A DNA stretch of 64,000 nucleotides from Klebsormidium nitens. Taxonomy: Eukaryota; Streptophyta; Klebsormidiophyceae; Klebsormidiales; Klebsormidiaceae. Location: contig DF237200.1 in NCBI GenBank assembly GCA_000708835.1, positions 57,357 to 121,356 of the forward strand, given 5' to 3'. The first letter of the stretch is position 1. Every line of letters begins with the position of its first letter. Below, piece after piece: positions 39,501 through 49,449 of this stretch. The notes beneath the pieces were generated by a model. It ran no database searches. It was not told the DNA's origin and saw only the letters and a program-made list of their open reading frames with translations. The position numbers were made by a program, and so were the translations under genes.

Positions 39501-39840
39501 TTGCGAGCCTGATGTGTCACCTTTTAAGTACCAAAGTATGCTCGCCGGACAAGCTGTCTGCGTGGCAACACAAGAGAGAAGCATGCTACAGGCCAATCGT
39601 TACCATATCAGCACATTAGACCAAAGTGCGGAGGGACGAACAGGGTGCCTTACCTGGCTCTGTATCATCATCACTCCAGTAACTGGGAGAGGTGGAAGGC
39701 GTGGCTGGCTCCAACTGCCCTCTGGAACGCCAGTCGCCTGCGTCTGCCTGCTGCTTTGGTGCTGCCAAGAGTATACCGTCTGCCTGGGTGGCCTTCCTGC
39801 TAGTGGGGCCCTCTCCGTGAGAGCCCCGCGACCCCGACAT
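30553..39840 (-). CDS. MATH/TRAF-like protein of the plant TRAF1A/TRAF1B (MUSE14/MUSE13) family
   Basis: Twelve exons in transcript order: 39840-39654, 39435-39324, 39085-38997, 38141-38073, 37688-37559, 36802-36644, 36035-35858, 35507-35346, 35012-34752, 34328-33694, 33214-33025 and 32448-30553; about 1,355 residues. The MATH domain covers about 63-195 (KFTWKIENF, ELRSNVFEVG, CDVCNHLSLFLCVADYDKLLPGWSHFAQFTIAVVNKD in part). Then come PFRCLDSQYRRELVRVYLTNVE, EKEVTSTLVMDALFSG, and RRTVEMFVLSHLFSNRVEVAYREAV in part. A charged Lys/Glu helix, an acidic tract, a basic RRRRNKKKK cluster, a coiled coil and a long Pro/Gln/Gly/Ser-rich tail follow. The tail keeps a DFPHLSLINDLLDDD motif near the C terminus, also seen in the land plant proteins. 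In Arabidopsis these adaptors link SCF ligase to turnover of NLR immune receptors and ATG6. Exon 8 could instead end at 35328. Intron 6 uses a GC donor. Confidence 0.87.
32461..32545. repeat. AT-rich degenerate repeat in TRAF intron 11
   Basis: Overlapping copies of TATTAGGCTA and TACTAATA-like words make up this stretch just upstream (in the transcript) of the last exon. TACTAAT resembles a branch-point sequence, so part of the tract may serve splicing. Confidence 0.6.
35136..35161 (-). repeat. Duplicate of the TRAF exon 9 acceptor edge in intron 8
   Basis: This 26-bp segment matches 34992-35017, the exon 9 acceptor and its first codons, with two mismatches. It keeps a TGCAG acceptor and would encode ESGPDEL against ESGLDEL. 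The alternative exon start at 35156 is 144 nt upstream of the main one at 35012, and the frame between them is open. Confidence 0.75.
36642..36643 (-). other. GC splice donor of TRAF intron 6
   Basis: The exon ending at 36644 is followed by AG|GCAAGT on the minus strand. Using it joins phase 2 to the acceptor at 36036 and gives an FAS-FRAFW junction that fits the family. No GT donor nearby keeps both frame and homology. Confidence 0.75.
38499..38548. repeat. 25-bp tandem duplication in TRAF intron 3
   Basis: Two adjacent identical 25-bp copies (38499-38523 and 38524-38548), each starting TCTGCTATTCGCAAACCCC. Intronic, with no evident function. Confidence 0.85.
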
Positions 39841-40751
39841 CCTGCCTCAACCCCTCTCAAAGCACAAATGGGGACAGTGACATCCAATTTGCACTTGCCA
39901 ACCCCGTCAACGCAAATCTGTCTGCAAGGGTGGGATCATTCAAGACCTCAGCAGAGGTCAGCTGAAGCTCCTGCCTCACTCCTTCTTTTAGGCTCCCTAG
40001 ATAAGCACTGAACTCCTCCCTTCTGCTGCACTGGTCTCCCTTCTGCTGCACTGGGACCAGTTCCTTCGGAGGATAGAAAACTGCAGTCTGCACCTCAGGT
40101 CCTCAGGCTCCAGCGATGACACCCTTCTGATTTGAAATCTGAAATCCTTTACTTTCTCCTGCTTCAAGCTCGGACCTCCTTCGACGGCAACTTCGCACTA
40201 AGGTTGTTTTGCGACCCCCGTCAACCCCCGTCGTTCTTATGAACATGTCCCGGTTGAAAGGAACCATCTTATCGTCGAACACATCAAACTGAGACCACCT
40301 GTAAGCACACCCGACGATTCGAAAGAAGAGGACAACTGGGATTCGAAGCAAAGGAACTACCGGTGAACCAAAACCGCTCCCTATTTGCAACTCGTCGAAA
40401 GTTGGAGGTCAAATGTGGATTCCTGCAAAGTTCCTGTTCCCAGGGGGAAGAGCTCCGACTCCGAGTCCAGCTCTCATCATGATCCATGGTGGTGATGGTG
40501 GCCCGCATTGTAATCTTGCCTCTGCGAATTGACCCAGTGATTCTCGCTGCGAAAGTTGGATCGGCGAGGACTTGACGTTTTGTGCCTACATTGTAACATT
40601 GCAGAAGATTTTAGAGGGACCTGCCAGAAAGGGCGTTGCAAATTCCATCGCGGTGGTCTTCAGTTCTGGGCTGCTAAGCGTGCTCACTGCATTCAAGTCC
40701 CCCAATACAAGAGAATTGTCTCAAAGTTGCTCAAGAAGGACACTAGCCGCA
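39841..40751. promoter_or_regulatory. Divergent upstream region of TRAF and glycosyltransferase genes
   Basis: About 0.9 kb between divergent start codons. A 20-bp unit, TTCTGCTGCACTGGTCTCCC, starts at 40021 and is repeated (second copy partial) at 40041. The open frame continues upstream of 40752 to about 40572 with no ATG, so an upstream exon supplying an earlier start cannot be ruled out. Confidence 0.5.
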
Positions 40752-43700
40752 ATGAATGACGGCATGGTGGCACATTCTTGCCACCACTGTGGACATTTTG
40801 AGAATTTTGTGACACGGGATCTACAAGCAAACATCAGCTCCAGTGCTCACCAAAATCAATCTCTTTGCACCATTTTGACCTCCCAGAGAAAGAGGAAGCT
40901 CAAAGGCTCAAGGGAGCCTGATTCAGCATTGTATCATGTTAAGAATCATAACAATATAGCCAGCACTAGGACCGACCATGCACATCTTTGTTTGAGAACT
41001 AGGAGGCATGCCAGATGGGGTCCTCCTGAAAACCATTCAGAAAAGTTTTGCTGTGCAAGTTCCCTGAAACCTTCAGTTGATGATCACAACGCTCCTGTGA
41101 AACGTCAGCCAGCAACCAACAAGATCTGGAGCGTCGTGATTCCCACTTACAACCGTCTGCCCATCCTGCGCAAGTGCCTCGGAGCCCTTGAGTCACAGGT
41201 TAACGTTCTGGAGAATGGCATAACTGATTATGAGATTGTGGTTGTCGACGATGGCTCGACTGACGGAACTCTAGAGACTCTTGCCACCGAAGCTCATATC
41301 AGGTACCCTCATCTGAAACTTCTAGAACAAGCTCATGCTGGAGCCACGGCAGCCAGAAATCTGGGAGTCCGGGAAGCAAGAGGGGATACCATCGTCTTCA
41401 TAGATTCCGATATGGTTGTTGCGCCAACCTTCCTGGCATCCCATGCGAGGGCCTTACAGCAGGCCTATGTAGCTGATGGAGATGACAGGGCCTTCACATA
41501 CGGCAGAGTGGTGAACACCAGCAACTTTGAGGATCCATCATCGGAAACTTTCAAAGTGACGGTGAGCTCCGCCTCCAGGACTAGGTTCTTCGCTGACTGA
41601 TGACGATCATGATCAATATGCTATCTGGTTTGGTTTGGACACCCAACTCTGTAGATGCAGGAGGGGATGATTGTGTGAAAATGTTTTCTTTTGGTCCCTA
41701 GCTCGAGTTCAAGTGTTTCTGCGTACAAATGCAAGTGCTCGCTTCTGGAATCTACTCCGTCTGAATTGAAGATTGATGGTTCTCCAGATACCGTCATCTT
41801 GGACTTCTTCACTTAGGACCCCCGCAAACCACCAGCCCTTTTTAGAATGTCTAGAACGAGATGGATATCCAGTCGTTTCCAATCCTAACTGTTCGTAAGA
41901 ATCATTGACCGTTTCTTCAGCTTCGGGACGGTGGTTCAGACTGAACCTTCCATCGAGAAAGATGGGACCTTCTTGCCAATCACAATTGGCCCGAGTTGAG
42001 AGGTATTTGGTGCTCGAGGGTTGAGCTTTGGATAACCCCGTCACAAGCCAGTCGAGTTCCAAACAGAAGACCAAGTGGTTAGTTCTTTGACTCCGATTAG
42101 CCAGTGTAAGGCCTGATTTGTCCTCTCTCCAGGATTACTCTGCAGCCTTCTTTGCTACCGGAAACGTGGCAATCTCGAAGCGAAGGTTGCAGAAAGCGGC
42201 CGAGCTGCTGGGCGATCAATCAGGCCCCTTCGATGCGGACTTTAGCCAGTATGGATGGGAGGACCTGGAACTCGGAGGTGAGGGTCGACGGTGGTTATTT
42301 TTATTTCCTCGTGTCTTTTGAGGAATTTTGCCATGGCCGTTTTGACATGGCTTAGACGAAGCCAGATGATGTGTTCCCTTCTGTTGGGAGCTAGATTCCG
42401 AAGTCGAGTTCTAATTCCTCTGCGAGACGTAAGACTTCCAGCAAGTAGGTCTTGTTGGACAACTTGCAGGTCTAAGTAAAAGCTGTGTTGAAAGTCTTTG
42501 ATTGTCGCGTCTTGTTGCGTTTTTTGGTGGACATATCATACGAGATCGACTGAGTCAAGTCTTAGAAGCACTCTTGGAAGAGTGATTCGTTGTGGATGGC
42601 CTGGGCACCTGGCTTGCTTCTCTGTACGATTCTCCCAGTTCTTTTCAACAACAGATACGTTTCCTGCGTTTCCTGATGCTTTACTGTGGTCCCTGGCTGG
42701 TCCTCCTTTGGAAACGGTGCTGTGAGAAATGTGTGAGGTGAAACCGAAGAGCAGTTCGCGTCTGAGTCTACGAAGGAAGTTCCCTTCTCGAATTAGCAGA
42801 TCCTATCGTGCCCTTCCTGCTTTTCCTCCGAGATTTGTTTCAAGGTGTTCCAATTTTGGAAAGTGCCAAAGATTTCAACGTCGCCTTCTCACAAGTGCCA
42901 ATTATTTTCGACGTCGAGCTGCACTCTTATTGAGCTTCGAAGGGCAGCCGGCTTGAACTAGCTTGCAAGGCTTCTCGTGGTGCCAAGTTCAAGCACGCTT
43001 ACGTCCATCCGACGCCAGCTGCTTGTCATGGAGCCCTTTTCACAATTGATCTCATTATGAGGGCAGCGAGAGAAGTTTTTGATCATCGAACATCCTCGTC
43101 ACTGACCAGCACGTCTTAGTAAGCCTCGTCTCATCAACAAAGCCTCAGTCTCGGTCACTGGTCCACTGAAGGTGTACAGCCGCTCATCTGCTTGAGACAA
43201 CTCGATCACTCGTCCAGTCTTCCTTGAAAAAGACCGGTGTGCTAAGCTTTTCAGAGCTGAAAGCCTGTCGTCTGCGGTACGTCTGTGGATTTGTCCTTGA
43301 ATTGACTCCGCAAGACTCACAACACCAAAAGTTTTACCATTTCCAAGCACCCAGTGTCGAGTCCATCCTAGGATGTTGCTCAGGCTCACAAAGCTGACGA
43401 GTCCTCTCTGGCCTTCTGTCAGGTCCGCAAAAGAGAAGACATCGGCTCATCAATGCCTTTCCCGAATCCAATCAGGAAGCACCCATAGATTAAAGAAAAC
43501 ATCCTAGGCGCACCACGGCCAGAACTCACCGTAACCTGCTCGAGGATTGAATGGAATCTGGTTTCTGCGCTTCTTGTCCTGCAGAGCGGCTGAGAAAGCA
43601 GGGCGCGAGGATCGTACAGTGCCCAGAGGCGGTCGGCTACCACTGGCACCCGCCCTTCAGCCTGGAGCAGCTGCCCAAGCTCCTCGATCAGGCAAGCACC

Positions 43701-44727
43701 GTCTCGGACTGCGCTCCGGGTGAACAACCGGTCGTCTAAGCTGCAAGAACCAAGACTCGGTCTATTTTCTTTGTGCGTTTTCCTCCAACGTCAGGCTGTT
43801 CACACCAGAGAGGTTGCCGGCGATGTGCCGGATGAAAGTGGGGATGACGCCAAGTGCCTCGTGGGGCCCTCACGGGCTTGAATGCTGGAATGAAACCGGT
43901 TTTGGATTGTCTGTTTAGTTTCCGGTTTGCAAGAAATGTGCAGCCCCTTTCGCCGTCTGGCCCGTCACTTCTGGTCGCCCAACCCTCTGGAGAGCCTGTG
44001 GGTGTATTGCGAAATACAGAAAACATTTTCTTCACTGCCGTCTGGTCTTCAATGCCCAGCAGAGACTCTTTTTTTCTCCAGAGTTTGCCTTTCAATGCTA
44101 AATATGAACCCCACGTCTAGTTGCTATGGGGTGGATCCCAAGCGCGCGTGCCTCCACCAGAGACAGTGGTGCACCTCTCTTGAGCACGCTCTCACGAAAC
44201 CCTCCCAACGAATACGGCTGCAGTACTCCCCTGTGCTCCTAGCAGAACTTGCTTTTTCTCTCACATTTTTGTTCTGTAGAGAGAGGCGTACCCGGGACCA
44301 CGGAGTCAGACTGGTGACAGAGATCAGGGACCGCAATCCTTTGAATCCAAATCGGCACATGCAAAAGCAAGGACTTGTACCTCTGGCACTGGCTGACGCC
44401 CTCCCCTTGTCTCTAACTTTCTCGCGTATGTATGTTGTCCAGGAGCGTCAGCGGGGCATCAACGGCGTGCGCTTTTACGAGAAGCACCCCAACCTGGGCG
44501 TGCGGTTGATGATACAGATGACGCCGTTCCACGAAGGGCTGTGGTTCCTGCTGACGTTCGGGGGCCTCTTGAATGAACGGACTCTCGAGCCGCTGCTAAG
44601 GTGGCTAGTGCGGTCTGGACAGCCGGGGATAGCGCTAGCAATGCTGTCTCCCGTCTTGAATTGGTACACCGTGCAAGCTGTCAAAAGTGAGCGGGAGCGG
44701 CGGAAAGGACTGATAATGCAGAGTTAA
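40752..44727 (+). CDS. Family 2 glycosyltransferase, cyanobacterial type, with N-terminal extension
   Basis: Exons 40752-41561, 42133-42277, 43585-43691 and 44443-44727 (phases 0, 1, 0); 448 residues. The GT-A core has VVIPTYNR at 128-135, the nucleotide-binding VVVDDGSTDGT at about 163-173 and a DSD metal-binding motif at 218-220. AAFFATGN, YGWEDLELG (the acceptor-side WED motif, with the probable catalytic acidic residue) and CPEAVGYHWHP follow. The C-terminal helical part (FYEKHP, LRWLVRSGQP) strongly resembles cyanobacterial family 2 enzymes as remembered. The first 125 residues are Ser/His/Arg-rich, unlike the enzyme core, and could be a plastid transit peptide; that is inference. Sugar donor and acceptor are unknown. 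Intron 3 has a GC donor. Confidence 0.83.
43692..43693 (+). other. GC splice donor of glycosyltransferase intron 3
   Basis: The exon ends CAG|GCAAGC at 43691 and joins in phase 0 to the acceptor before 44443. The resulting LLDQ-ERQRG junction fits the family. This is the second GC-AG intron in the window. Confidence 0.75.
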
Positions 44728-45686
44728 CCTGATTGTATCACATGTCAGAGGCTGGTCTCCGAGCGACCGACGACCTGCCTTCCGTTTAGCGTTTTGGGAA
44801 CAAGCTTTATTTTTGGTTCTGTCCAAGCAGGTTGTGGGAAGAGAATATTGACAAGTCAATATTTGGATGGTGTTGTGTCCGAATGCGTTGGTCAGGGCCC
44901 ATGCCAGCAGCAAAGCTATGAAATGGAGTTACCCGCTAAGATCATTCTTTCCATTAGTTCCTTAGCAGGGTTCTAAAGGTCCTAGTAATCGAAAAGATTT
45001 GAATCACGATTTGCCGGGTCATGTCGGACCTCCGGCACTCGATCGCCGCATCGGATATAACCTACCAACGAGATTGGACGGACATGGCCACTTTGATTTT
45101 GCGGCCGCCGTGCAAGTATCATACGTGACAGGAGACTGCATCAGACGTCCTGCGTGACCTCGGGCCGCGGGCCCAATATCCAACACGACGCACATACAGA
45201 TTGTATATATGACGTACGATCAACCACGACTGCATATGGAAGCTAGAGTCCGACACTCTATAATCTTAGCTAGCTTGGCATGCATGCAGCTTGCATGCCA
45301 TCTCCCGTCTTGAAATCTACTCAGTAAGCGTCGGACATTGGTGCAAGGCTGGCAGCTAGCCGTAGATTGTATACTTCTGTACAAACATGGACAGTGCATA
45401 TCGTTTTCAAGACGTTGATCCTCTGAAGCTGGCTTTCTGCGGGCTGAATGTATTGTGAAAAGGAGTCCGATTGCATGTGCGCATTGACTGTCGACCTTCA
45501 TTTCCAGACGTACTGCAACTCTCCTACCCATCATGATGCAGACTATAGTAATCAGCGCATTACAACAATCAATCATTTACCAGGGACGTTAGATCAGAAA
45601 ATAGGTAGTATATATCTCAAGTGGCACATCAGGACGTGTGATGCAAAGCACCGCGTATGCATGCGACAAAAACCTCAGACTCAATA
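44728..45686. other. Convergent intergenic region between glycosyltransferase and MYND gene B
   Basis: About 0.96 kb with no exon. A perfect inverted repeat with 9-bp arms, AATATTGAC-AA-GTCAATATT, starts near 44844. A second one, GGCATGC...GCATGCC, lies near 45276-45301. Either could help end transcription, but they may be incidental. Confidence 0.55.
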
Positions 45687-48566
45687 CTAGATGACGTCTC
45701 TAAGGTTCTCCGCTATTGTCTGGGCAAGCCTCTCTCCGAGCTCCTTCTGATGATCCTTCAGCGCTTTCTGTGCCCCTTTATCCTTTTTGCCATCCTTGAC
45801 CGTCCGGGACCCTTGCGCTGCTTGCTTCCGTGCATCGCACTCGAGCTTGTGGTCCTTCCGCCAACTCAGCGTTTGGCACTCTGCAAATAACGGTAAGCAA
45901 GAAGAAACGGATTAGCTCTCCTATATCTTCATTTCTTCGGAAAAGTGCGACGGCAAAATCAAGTCTTCTTCTCTGTCCCGTGATTGTCCGAGCATCTCGT
46001 CAAAGCTGATAGTCTTTTTCATAAGACCAACTTTCATTCAATCACGAAAAGCTGGTTGATACCTGAATGAGTCTGCCACTTCGAGTCGCTTAAAAAAATG
46101 GCGCGCAGATTCTCGTGAATAAGGCTTGTGCCGGTGTCAAGCAGAACCTTTGCATTACTAACTTTCGAGGACTTCCCTTTTTGCTTTGCTCCAGTTGGAC
46201 GAGCTGCAATTTTCCCCTTTTCGAAACACATTGGCTCACTGTAAAGTACTCAGTCGGAAGTCAAGCTCTGCTCCCGTTACCAATAAATATTGTCAATACT
46301 CTCAGACACAGCCTCTTACGCACCTTCGGAACAGTACTTCACGTCTTTGCACTTGCCGCACTTGAGCAGCTGAGCACCCTCAGGCTTCTTCCTGCACTGC
46401 AGCCGAAAGAATGCAGGTTTGGGAAAGCCTGACAAACGGATCAAACGACGTAAGTGGGAACGAGCATCCGATGGATCCGGTGCGCCAATCTCATTCGAGC
46501 TTGCCTTTACTTCCACTTCCGACTTCGAAGGTCTTCGTTGAGGTCTTCGTTGAATGTCTACGAAACTCAGATGCTGCTTTACCGGCAGGTTTGTCTTATC
46601 CTATCTTGACGTCTCGACTCTCCAAACGACTTCTCAAGCACTTGTCTAGTCGCAAAACGACACGCATTACTCAGCGATGTATCAATTCTTACATTCCAGC
46701 AGACGTCTGCGAAGCACCTGGACTCCTCCACCAGCTCGCATACGGATCCCCGCTCCTCTGCCTTGTACGGGTCGAGGATCTCCGATTCATCTCTGGTCTT
46801 GGGCATGGGGTACAAGCACTTTCTGACTGGCCCCTCCCAGATCTGCAGTCCCAAAGTACCCCCCCACAACGGGTAGGGCTCGAGCTCCACCAGGCCCTGA
46901 TCGTTGCGAAGCTTCGTCACCTGACAAAATTCAGAGCAGGTCATCGAGGATAGGTTAACGTTAACCCCTCGTTCGCCCTCTTTTTCGTAGATTCGACCTC
47001 GATCATTGGGGTGTAGAGTTAAGTGGCTGGTTACCACCACTGATTTTGACTTGGAGCTTCTTCTGGCTTCCTGAAGATGCCTGACCATCTTCACCACGGC
47101 TGACTTCGAGAAGTGCGTTGTGGTGCCGAAGAATTTGGTGGCCGAAGAAGACAGAAAAACCGTCATACTGTAAAAGATTGTGCAGTCTCCAAGTATGTTG
47201 CAAGCAGTTGGCACTCAATTCGCATTGCCTTGAAAGCATGAAAGAACTTCCTAGGGAAGGGACTGGGAATGAAAAACCATAGAGGCCTTGGCATCAGGCA
47301 GAGCAAGAGTTTAGTCCATCTAACAAAGGAATCAGGTCATTCAATGGAAGAACAGAACGCGGTTTTGTCAGGTGAAGCCTACGTGCGGAATCATTCCGTC
47401 GCGAAGTCCACAAAATCTTAGGCTGAGAAGAGGCGCAGAAAGACTTACCCTGTAAGGCCGTATCGACACGTGTCCGGAGCCTGGATTGGCGAGTGTCTCC
47501 TTGTTTCTTTCCAGCGCCTGCTTCCCCAGAAACCACATGCTTTCGCAGCTCTCGCAGTTCCCTGCATATAGCTCATACTTGAACGGTATAACTACCGTGC
47601 TAGTGGGGCCACATCCGAAAGCTCCTGCTAGGCACTCGATGAAACGCGGTAGTATTAACCGAGAGAGCGTACGCTGATCCTTGAAACGCACCCAAACGAT
47701 GACGGGACCCCATTCATAAGCCTTGACAGAGCAGATTTCGTAATTGCTTTGCTTCAACCTTTTGTTGACAGCTTCCGAGTCTTGTCGCTTTCCAAGGATA
47801 GCGAGATGGCTCTCAAGAGGCGAAGGAGTTGCCTCCTCCAGATTCTTCACAGCAAGCTCAAATGCGCGCGACTTCGAAAGGCCAAAGCGTTGCAGAAGCT
47901 TTTCCGTGATCCAAAGTTCATAATCGGCCATCTCCAGGACCAGAGCCTTGACGAGTTCTCCACTTCGACAGCTGAAGCTCTGTACAACCATCTGGTCCTC
48001 TTTCTCTGACGCTGAGCCTGCCCTGGGTGCACTTGAGCTTTCAGAATCCATGCTGCTGCTGCTGGGCCGTTCTTCTCCATTCTCGTGGAAGTTCCGGGTG
48101 AGGTGAAATTCCCATTTCTCACAAAGTTGTCCATGAAGCTTCTGGTTCTGACTGTGAGCATGAGCTTTTTTGGAACTTCAGACATTCTTGGCAATTTTTC
48201 ACCAGCGGCCAATTCCCTCAGCAGAGATCTCACGGCTTCAGCGCAAAGCTTTTCTGACGCAGGCGCTCCATAATCGAGCGTCCTGTGTAGGTGTGGCAGA
48301 TTCACTCGCACCGGTCGGGCCGCTTCTGGGAGGCTGACGGTAAGCACTTTCTTGGCACGGCCCCCGTCCTCCTCGCTTTCTATGATGGATCCATTGAGAT
48401 CCCGCACAACGTCTGAGAAGATTGATTGAAAGGTATCAAAAGTTAAGCTCCCTTTAGCCACGGTTTCCTTGCCATCGCGTGCGGTGCCTCTTCTTGAATC
48501 CATCTGACTTGCGTTTTGTGTCCAAGAAGAAGCCTGGAGCTTTTCAACCGGACCTTCTCTCTTCAT
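45687..48566 (-). pseudogene. DUF1444-like plus MYND protein, paralogue B, frameshifted in exon 1
   Basis: Exons in transcript order: 48566-47449, 46920-46693, 46396-46324 and 45880-45687. Intron positions and phases equal those of paralogue C. The likely start is the ATG at 48503, matching the MDS start of C; an in-frame ATG also lies at 48566. Exon 1 switches frame near 48111, where B has GGG and C has GGGG; from there the reading matches C perfectly in another frame. Allowing for one missing base, the product would be about 516 residues. MYND ligands are all present: CWN|C, KCGKC, YCSEECQ and HKLEC. Downstream parts look well preserved, so this may be a young pseudogene, a base-calling error or, less likely, a gene with a 61-nt intron at this spot. 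Confidence 0.75.
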
Positions 48567-49449
48567 TCTTCTGCTACATGCTTAGATCTTCACTTCCGCA
48601 TCTGCACCCTTGAGGGTTGTCATCTCAACACAGCGCTCCTCTGCTAATGCATGGATGTATGCTGCTTCTCGCTTGGACTGGAGGCGTACTCTCTTCCGGA
48701 TCAAGCTCAAGCTGGCACTCTGAAAAGCTGCGCGCCTCATGCACCCATGAGCGCCCTTAATCGAAGGGCAGTCTCCGCTTCTGCTATACACGTTCTCCAG
48801 GGTCACGGCTGATCACACCGTATAACATCAACAATGGCGAAGCACTCCGGTCACAGGAAAGAATGGTCGCTTAACGTTGTCGGTAACATGTTGATCTCGG
48901 TACATACCGGCTGCATACTGCTGTCCGCTTCAGTAATCCGTGCATGAGAGTATCCCGTCATGAGAATATCGAGGTAGGGTCTGCAGCTTGGATTTACAAG
49001 CACTTATTTACTTGTGGTCAAGGTTACGAGTTGGAAAGGCGAACAATGCAACTGACGATTGACTTCGCGTTTCGGTGCACAAGGCAGGCGCCTGCGCAGG
49101 GGCTCTTTGGCGAGAAAGATGGTTTGATGCAGCAGTACGATTTCAGACCTTGACCTAGAAAAGGTGTACAGCAGGAGTGGAGCTAGACTGCGCTTTCAAG
49201 GGCGCTCATAGGTAGAAGAGTTGCGCACCTCGGCGAAGTTGCCTTCTCGGGATATCAGAAGCCTTCAGCCAGGCTAGGAGCAGCATGCATTGAAATGCTT
49301 TGGTAGAAGATAGTTTTATCGAGGTGACATCTTTGAAGGGTGCGGATGCGCAGGTGATTGAAAGATCTGAGCACGCAGGTGAAAACGAGAATACGAAACC
49401 CTGTTGAGCGCAGGCGTCCAGATTCGCTGAACACGAAGACGGCAGTAGG
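48567..49449. promoter_or_regulatory. Bidirectional upstream region of MYND genes B and C
   Basis: About 0.88 kb separates the head-to-head start codons. Such a short divergent spacer suggests shared control, which is inference. No core promoter motif was identified and no gene is seen inside it. Confidence 0.5.

Noticed and set aside
40572-40751. Upstream extension of the glycosyltransferase frame
   Set aside because: The frame is open but begins with a TTG, not ATG, and carries no recognisable feature. The first ATG at 40752 was used.
48050-48110. A 61-nt intron as explanation of the paralogue B frame change
   Set aside because: A GTGAGA...CCCAG pair exists, but it is far shorter than any other intron here, would delete residues present in paralogue C, and a one-base loss in the G run explains the data more simply.
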